In this document: piece after piece, positions 19,620 to 20,418 of the stretch | How the letters are laid out: each line of letters opens with the position of its first letter | Numbering within the stretch: position 1 is the stretch's first letter | Virus record (IMG/VR): IMGVR_UViG_3300024358_000310 | Coordinates: 1-20,418 of that record | DNA from: a virus | Strand: one strand, 5' to 3' | DNA: 20,418 nucleotides | Translations under genes and position numbers: made by a program | The notes under the pieces: model-generated | Seen by the model: the letters and a program-made list of their open reading frames with translations, nothing else | Databases searched by the model: none | Told to the model about the DNA's origin: nothing

Positions 19620-19691
19620 GTGTTCGGCCAGCGGACACTGCGGTTTTAGGGTCCGTGCCTAACATATAAGAAGGAGGGCTAACCTTATATG
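19620..19691 (+). promoter_or_regulatory. Structured leader of phoH: three tandem hairpins
   Basis: Three inverted repeats lie end to end on the plus strand. Hairpin 1: GTGTTCG (19620-19626) with CGGACAC (19632-19638), one G-T pair. Hairpin 2: TTAGG (19646-19650) with CCTAA (19658-19662). Hairpin 3: CATATAAG (19663-19670) with CTTATATG (19684-19691), eight perfect pairs, whose loop holds the ribosome site AAGGAGG (19671-19677) and whose right arm contains the ATG (19689-19691). No clear sigma70 promoter was found in the 133-base divergent gap; TTAAATA near 19608 is a weak late-type match. Confidence 0.6.
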
Positions 19692-20411
19692 AAGCGTAAA
19701 AGAACGCAGCAAGCGGCAGTTTTACAACCAAATGTAATAAATATCCATCAACGTTTAGAAGAGAAACGAAAACGAGTTCAGATATATCCAAAAAATCTTA
19801 GCCAAGAAAGCTACCTACTCAAACTCAACGATCCCAATAAAATGATAGTTTTTGCCATCGGGCCAGCAGGCACGGGTAAAACTATGTTGGCCGTGCAATG
19901 GGCAATCGATCAGCTAAAGTATGGGGACATTGACAGGATAATTATTACTAGACCTGCTGTGAGCGTAGATGAACAGCATGGCTTTTTACCAGGCGATCTT
20001 AATCAAAAGATGGAACCTTGGACTAAGCCCATAATGGATGTGTTTTCAGAAAACTATAATGCTAGAGAAATTACAAACATGATAACAGAGGGGGTGATTG
20101 AAGTTAGCCCTCTAGCATATATGAGAGGACGAACATTTAAAAATGCTGTAATTATTGCAGACGAAATGCAAAATGCCACACCGTCACAGATGAAAATGTT
20201 ATTAACACGCTTAGGACAGCGAAGCAAGATGGTAGTTACGGGGGACCTACAACAGGCCGATCGTCCTAGCAATAATGGACTTTTAGAGTTTTTACAACTC
20301 TTTAAAGATTTTAAAAACAATCGTTATGTAGACGTTTGTCACTTTACCGTAGGTGATGTCGAACGTCATGAAGCTGTAAAGGAGATATTAGCGATTTACA
20401 AAGACGTTTAA
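19689..20411 (+). CDS. phoH: PhoH-family P-loop ATPase
   Basis: This 240-residue protein has the PhoH core: Walker A GPAGTGKT (58-65), TRPAVSVDEQHGFLPGD (88-103), Walker B IIADEMQNATPSQM (155-168) and the VVTGDLQQAD sensor region (182-191). It is complete, shorter than E. coli PhoH (354) because it lacks the N-terminal extension, as is usual in phage copies. PhoH proteins bind and hydrolyse ATP and have been linked to RNA metabolism and phosphate stress; the exact role in phages is unresolved. It is common in marine T4-like phages. It is the only plus-strand gene here and is divergent from the late lysis unit. AAGGAGG lies upstream of the ATG inside a predicted hairpin loop. Confidence 0.95.
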   Translation: MKRKRTQQAAVLQPNVINIHQRLEEKRKRVQIYPKNLSQESYLLKLNDPNKMIVFAIGPAGTGKTMLAVQWAIDQLKYGDIDRIIITRPAVSVDEQHGFLPGDLNQKMEPWTKPIMDVFSENYNAREITNMITEGVIEVSPLAYMRGRTFKNAVIIADEMQNATPSQMKMLLTRLGQRSKMVVTGDLQQADRPSNNGLLEFLQLFKDFKNNRYVDVCHFTVGDVERHEAVKEILAIYKDV

Positions 20412-20418
20412 AAAAAGG

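Noticed and set aside
19620-19645. Hairpin before phoH as an intrinsic terminator
   Set aside because: It is followed only by TGCGGTTTT on the plus strand and by A-rich sequence on the minus strand, so there is no proper T-run, and no plus-strand gene lies upstream.
19559-19688. A transfer RNA or known riboswitch in the divergent gap
   Set aside because: No cloverleaf with a T-loop GTTCRA pattern and CCA-side acceptor stem could be built, and no riboswitch core that I know matches.

Overview
The window reads as a 20.4 kb piece of a T4-like (Tevenvirinae-type) tailed-phage genome. The evidence is a T4-type replication pair (family B DNA polymerase gp43 and a probable sliding clamp gp45), a DsbA-like late-transcription DNA-binding protein, PhoH, T4-style late promoter octamers (RATAAATA), very tight packing with TAATG/ATGA stop-start overlaps, and many small modular proteins of a kind I recall from marine T4-like phages. 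The DNA is AT-rich. The host cannot be named from the sequence; an aquatic Gram-negative is likely, because lipoprotein/spanin lysis genes are present. No tRNA, CRISPR array, insertion sequence or integrase was seen.

Almost everything is on the minus strand, so it is read right to left; only phoH (19689-20411) is on the plus strand, divergent. Three minus-strand transcription units can be proposed. Unit A (about 19566 down to 15532) starts at a late promoter and holds two conserved unknown genes, then a lysis cassette (GH19 endolysin, inner-membrane and lipoprotein spanin candidates, a DUF4337-like membrane protein, a holin candidate, a small secreted protein), and ends in a hairpin terminator. 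Unit B (about 15550 down to 4326) starts at a perfect sigma70 promoter and holds dnaJ, def (peptide deformylase) and clpA, an unknown, a beta-rich putative structural protein, and then a block of nine mosaic proteins that look virion-associated (10808 to 4375), served by extra internal late promoters, ending in a second terminator. Unit C (about 4341 down to 1) holds dsbA, a small membrane protein, gene 43, gene 45 and the start of a fibre-like gene.

The most unusual points are: (1) both terminators carry the -35 box of the next unit's promoter inside their hairpin, with the U-tract as an exact 17-bp spacer to TATAAT; (2) the dnaJ promoter predicts a leaderless mRNA; (3) the gene starting at 10808 has a hairpin hiding its ribosome binding site, whose left arm would be missing from mRNA started at its own late promoter, a T4 lysozyme-gene-like switch; (4) the phoH leader is a run of three hairpins, the last holding the start codon in its stem; (5) seven of nine proteins in the mosaic block share a glutamate-5 plus hydrophobic N-terminal leader resembling T4 capsid-targeting peptides, and several carry [LIV]-x-E sites like those cut by the T4 prohead protease; (6) two of these proteins contain an internal signal-peptide-like segment after an EGWK motif, one of them joining a HAD phosphatase to a GH19 lysozyme-like domain. 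All functional statements are from reading motifs by eye; no database search was run.
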